Of a stretch of 15,059 nt of DNA, positions 12,899 through 15,059 are shown one piece after another. The notes beneath the pieces were generated by a model. That model worked only from the letters and a program-made list of their open reading frames with translations. It ran no database searches and had not been told where the DNA came from. Made by a program: the position numbers and the translations under genes. The stretch's first letter is position 1, and every line of letters begins with the position of its first letter. The stretch spans positions 1 to 15,059 of the forward strand of contig CAYFLR010000099.1 of assembly GCA_964343805.1 (NCBI GenBank). The letters run 5' to 3'. The stretch comes from CAYFLR01 sp964343805. Its GTDB lineage: Bacteria; Bdellovibrionota_B; Oligoflexia; CAYFLR01.

Positions 12899-14797
12899 AT
12901 GAAATTTGGGAGTTTAGTTTTAAGATCTATGGTCGTAATTGGCCTTTTCTCTATATTTTCAATGAGTTCCATCCTTGGATCTCCAGTCTATGAGGATCTT
13001 TTTCGCGATCTAGAAAGTGCAGATTTGGTCCTTTTACCAGAGGGAGCCTCCCATAAAGACTATGCCTTTCAAAGTAATGAAATTCAATCTAATGGTCTCA
13101 TGGACTTTATCGATGTAGTCCAGAAAAGAGAAGAGCGCAAAAAGAAGAGCTGGTCCTTTAAGAAGTTAAAACGAAAGTACAGCTGGTATCCCAAAGCAAA
13201 AACCAAATACACAGCCCAAGCAGAATGCACTCCCTCTGAATTAGAAGATCTATTAAAATCCGCCAACGGCATTAACCATCAAGCAGTGATAATCCGAGAA
13301 TTCTACAAACGATGTGACAACGATATGTTTGGAGTGGGTTCAGGAGAGTATTACTCCATGCTCAAAAATGGTCTCATTGAATATGAGCTCCATAAACACC
13401 CTGGCATTCGAGGGCTCTTTTTGAAATTAGACGATGGAAGTGTGGTGAGGGCCTTTTTGGGATTGAAGCCCGGACAGGAAAAAAGACCTTTAATAGTGGT
13501 GAAATGTGGAATCATGTGCAACCTCAATAATTCCGAAGAGCTGCGCATTATGACCATGCACTTCTATGATGAATCTCCTTTTAATATCCTTTTAGTTGGC
13601 AATATTTCAGGAACAGAATACCAGGGTGATAATGGTCATTTTGCCATTGGTGGAGCTTTCGAAGGGCAACAACTGATTCATGTAGCGAAAAAACTGAGAG
13701 AGACAAAAGTCGCCAAATACATCTCTGAAATTCACCTAATGGGAGTGAGCCTAGGTGGTCATGCGGCGCTCTACACATCTCTCTTCAATGATTACAATTT
13801 AAAACCCGATGGCAGTAAGCATTATAAAAGTGTGATGGCTATTTGCCCAGTTGTAAATCTTCAAAAGAGTATCTATTCACTTTATTATTCAGCTAATCCT
13901 ATAAAACGAAAAGCCATTGGCTTTGCCACCCAAAAACATCTAGTAAAACTCATTCAACTTGTTCCTTACTTTGGAGAGTACATTACTCTAGATGGCTCAG
14001 GGAAGCAGAAGAAGTATGTAGATATCATTGTAGATGGATCAATTAAGTATTTTAAAGAAAAGAGTGATGAAACTCCAGATTGGATGCTTCCACCTTTGAA
14101 ATCAGTTAATCTAAAAGGGAGCGAAGACTTCTGGAACCTCAATAACTTTGTTAATTATGCAGATCTGGTATCAACCCCCACCTTAGTTTTGGCAGCCAAA
14201 AATGACATCATGGTATTAACCAAACAAAATGCTGCGACACTAGATACTGAGAGATTATCTCCAGCTATTCAACTCATTCAAACCAAGAGGGGATCGCATT
14301 GTGCCTTCTCCGTAAATTATGGCTGGCGCTATATGTCCGCCATCTACCGAGGTTATATAAAGGGCCAGCTGACCGCTCAAAGCAAAGCTAGTATGTTACC
14401 TGCCAAAAAGGCCATCACCATCCCCTTTAACAAGAGAATAAGAATGGATGAGGGAGAGCAACATCTTTACCAATGGTGGGAAGCTCGTAAAGGGAAAAGA
14501 GAGCTTCGTCTTTACTTTAAGATTTTTTCTCCGGATGATTTTTATGAGTCAGCGGGAAGTTGCCATTTTGGACACAAAAGACTACTGCCCACCTATTGCT
14601 ATCGTAAAGTCTTTGTAAGAGTTCCCTTTAGCCGACTTCCTGGTTTAGGTTTAACTCCACCAAAAAATGAAACGGAAGCAGAATCTTTGACCCGTCGACT
14701 TAATTTGAAGCTTTCATTGCTTGATGAAAAAGGGAAAACTTTGCAAGAGCAAGGAAGTATAAGGTACATTAAAAGCAGCGGTCCCCTTTTTCCTTAG
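12899..14797 (+). CDS. Large secreted alpha/beta-fold hydrolase
   Basis: The product (632 aa) is a predicted exported serine hydrolase. Residues 1-28 are a signal peptide (…SSILGS). A basic N-terminal region (75-110) precedes the hydrolase fold, which starts at about 172. The fold shows the strand RPLIVVKCGIMC, the nucleophile elbow GVSLGGHAAL (Ser284), an Asp after a late strand in LVLAAKNDIMVL (Asp436) and a His in KRGSHCAFS (His467), a full candidate triad. About 130 further residues (500-632) follow, outside the core fold. The protein is about twice the size of a minimal alpha/beta hydrolase. The ATG at 12899 has AAGGGGGA eight bases upstream. Esterase or lipase activity is likely, but substrate cannot be read. 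Its TAG (14795-14797) overlaps the stop of the convergent gene by three bases. Confidence 0.82.
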   Translation: MKFGSLVLRSMVVIGLFSIFSMSSILGSPVYEDLFRDLESADLVLLPEGASHKDYAFQSNEIQSNGLMDFIDVVQKREERKKKSWSFKKLKRKYSWYPKAKTKYTAQAECTPSELEDLLKSANGINHQAVIIREFYKRCDNDMFGVGSGEYYSMLKNGLIEYELHKHPGIRGLFLKLDDGSVVRAFLGLKPGQEKRPLIVVKCGIMCNLNNSEELRIMTMHFYDESPFNILLVGNISGTEYQGDNGHFAIGGAFEGQQLIHVAKKLRETKVAKYISEIHLMGVSLGGHAALYTSLFNDYNLKPDGSKHYKSVMAICPVVNLQKSIYSLYYSANPIKRKAIGFATQKHLVKLIQLVPYFGEYITLDGSGKQKKYVDIIVDGSIKYFKEKSDETPDWMLPPLKSVNLKGSEDFWNLNNFVNYADLVSTPTLVLAAKNDIMVLTKQNAATLDTERLSPAIQLIQTKRGSHCAFSVNYGWRYMSAIYRGYIKGQLTAQSKASMLPAKKAITIPFNKRIRMDEGEQHLYQWWEARKGKRELRLYFKIFSPDDFYESAGSCHFGHKRLLPTYCYRKVFVRVPFSRLPGLGLTPPKNETEAESLTRRLNLKLSLLDEKGKTLQEQGSIRYIKSSGPLFP

Positions 14798-15059
14798 TTT
14801 TTTAAAGATCTCGGGATCACATAATAGAGGTCTTTTTGTTTGACCTGCTGTTCAAGCTTTTTTCGATCCAAGCGATTGAATCCCCCCTTCTTTACCTTTT
14901 GCCCTTGTTGGTTGTATTTTTTTCTAAAACCATAGCTATCTTTTACCACGATGCTCTTAAGAGGGTTGTCTTTCACACGCTGGACCTCAGACTCAGATAG
15001 AGCTCCTCCCGCCCCCCCTTCCGTGATAAAATCCACGGCTAAGACAATATGTCCACCTT
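14794..15059 (-). CDS. C-terminal part of an unknown protein (truncated by the window edge)
   Basis: The frame is open from the right edge (first full codons read GGHIVLAVDFITEGG) to the TAA at 14796-14794, about 87 residues. A GTG at 15036 is in frame, but residues upstream of it read as ordinary protein, so the true start is probably beyond the window. The visible part has GGAGGALSESEV, then a Lys/Arg/Gln-rich tail (KKYNQQGQKVKKGG, RKKLEQQVKQK). I recognise no family. It converges on the hydrolase gene with overlapping stops. Confidence 0.55.
   Translation of the reverse strand, partial: GGHIVLAVDFITEGGAGGALSESEVQRVKDNPLKSIVVKDSYGFRKKYNQQGQKVKKGGFNRLDRKKLEQQVKQKDLYYVIPRSLKN
14804..14837 (+). 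terminator. Candidate Rho-independent terminator of the hydrolase gene
   Basis: AAAGATCTC (14804-14812) pairs with GAGGTCTTT (14827-14835) in a 9-bp stem with one G:U pair and a 14-nt loop, ending in a run of Ts to 14837. It lies seven bases past the hydrolase stop and inside the 3' coding part of the opposing gene. The stem is moderately AT-rich, so strength is uncertain. Confidence 0.4.

Overview
The window is AT-rich bacterial DNA from a Gram-negative. It carries an RND pump with a TolC-type outer-membrane channel, a CreA protein, three predicted lipoproteins and several other proteins with signal peptides. The noncanonical lipobox ending Y-Q-N-C, the Cys-rich lipoprotein and the CxxCKKIR cassette remind me of Bdellovibrionota (Bacteriovorax-like) or other former Deltaproteobacteria. 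That placement is an inference from motifs only. Two 10-N assembly gaps (214-223 and 6698-6707) each fall inside a conserved gene and make it look frameshifted. In both cases the flanking homology shows one gene whose true gap length is a multiple of three.

Layout: 1-960 (+) is the C-terminal part of a nucleotide pyrophosphatase/phosphodiesterase-like enzyme. From 961 to 12075 everything is on the minus strand. In transcription order the genes are a lipoprotein metzincin protease with a peptidoglycan-binding domain (12075-10570), a two-TM membrane protein with a CxxCKKIR...CxxC tail (10491-9628), an RND permease (9581-6539), a TolC-like channel (6538-5009), a secreted unknown (4813-3884), a Cys-rich lipoprotein (3498-2065) and an acidic coiled-coil lipoprotein (1851-961). 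From 12301 the plus strand carries creA and a large secreted alpha/beta hydrolase. A truncated minus-strand gene enters from the right edge and meets the hydrolase stop to stop.

Three points stand out. First, the RND reading frame runs into the TolC reading frame with no stop codon, so as written they form one ORF of roughly 1,525 codons. The TolC part nevertheless has its own ribosome site and signal peptide. Second, the 3705-3873 intergenic stretch holds three 45-bp palindromes at an exact 62-bp period. Third, a perfect 13-bp inverted repeat brackets the creA-hydrolase intergenic region and buries the hydrolase ribosome binding site.

Functionally the window is an envelope and secretion neighbourhood. 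Nearly every gene encodes a membrane, periplasmic, outer-membrane or lipid-anchored product. I see no RNA genes, CRISPR array, transposase or replication origin. No adaptor (membrane fusion) protein for the pump lies in the window.
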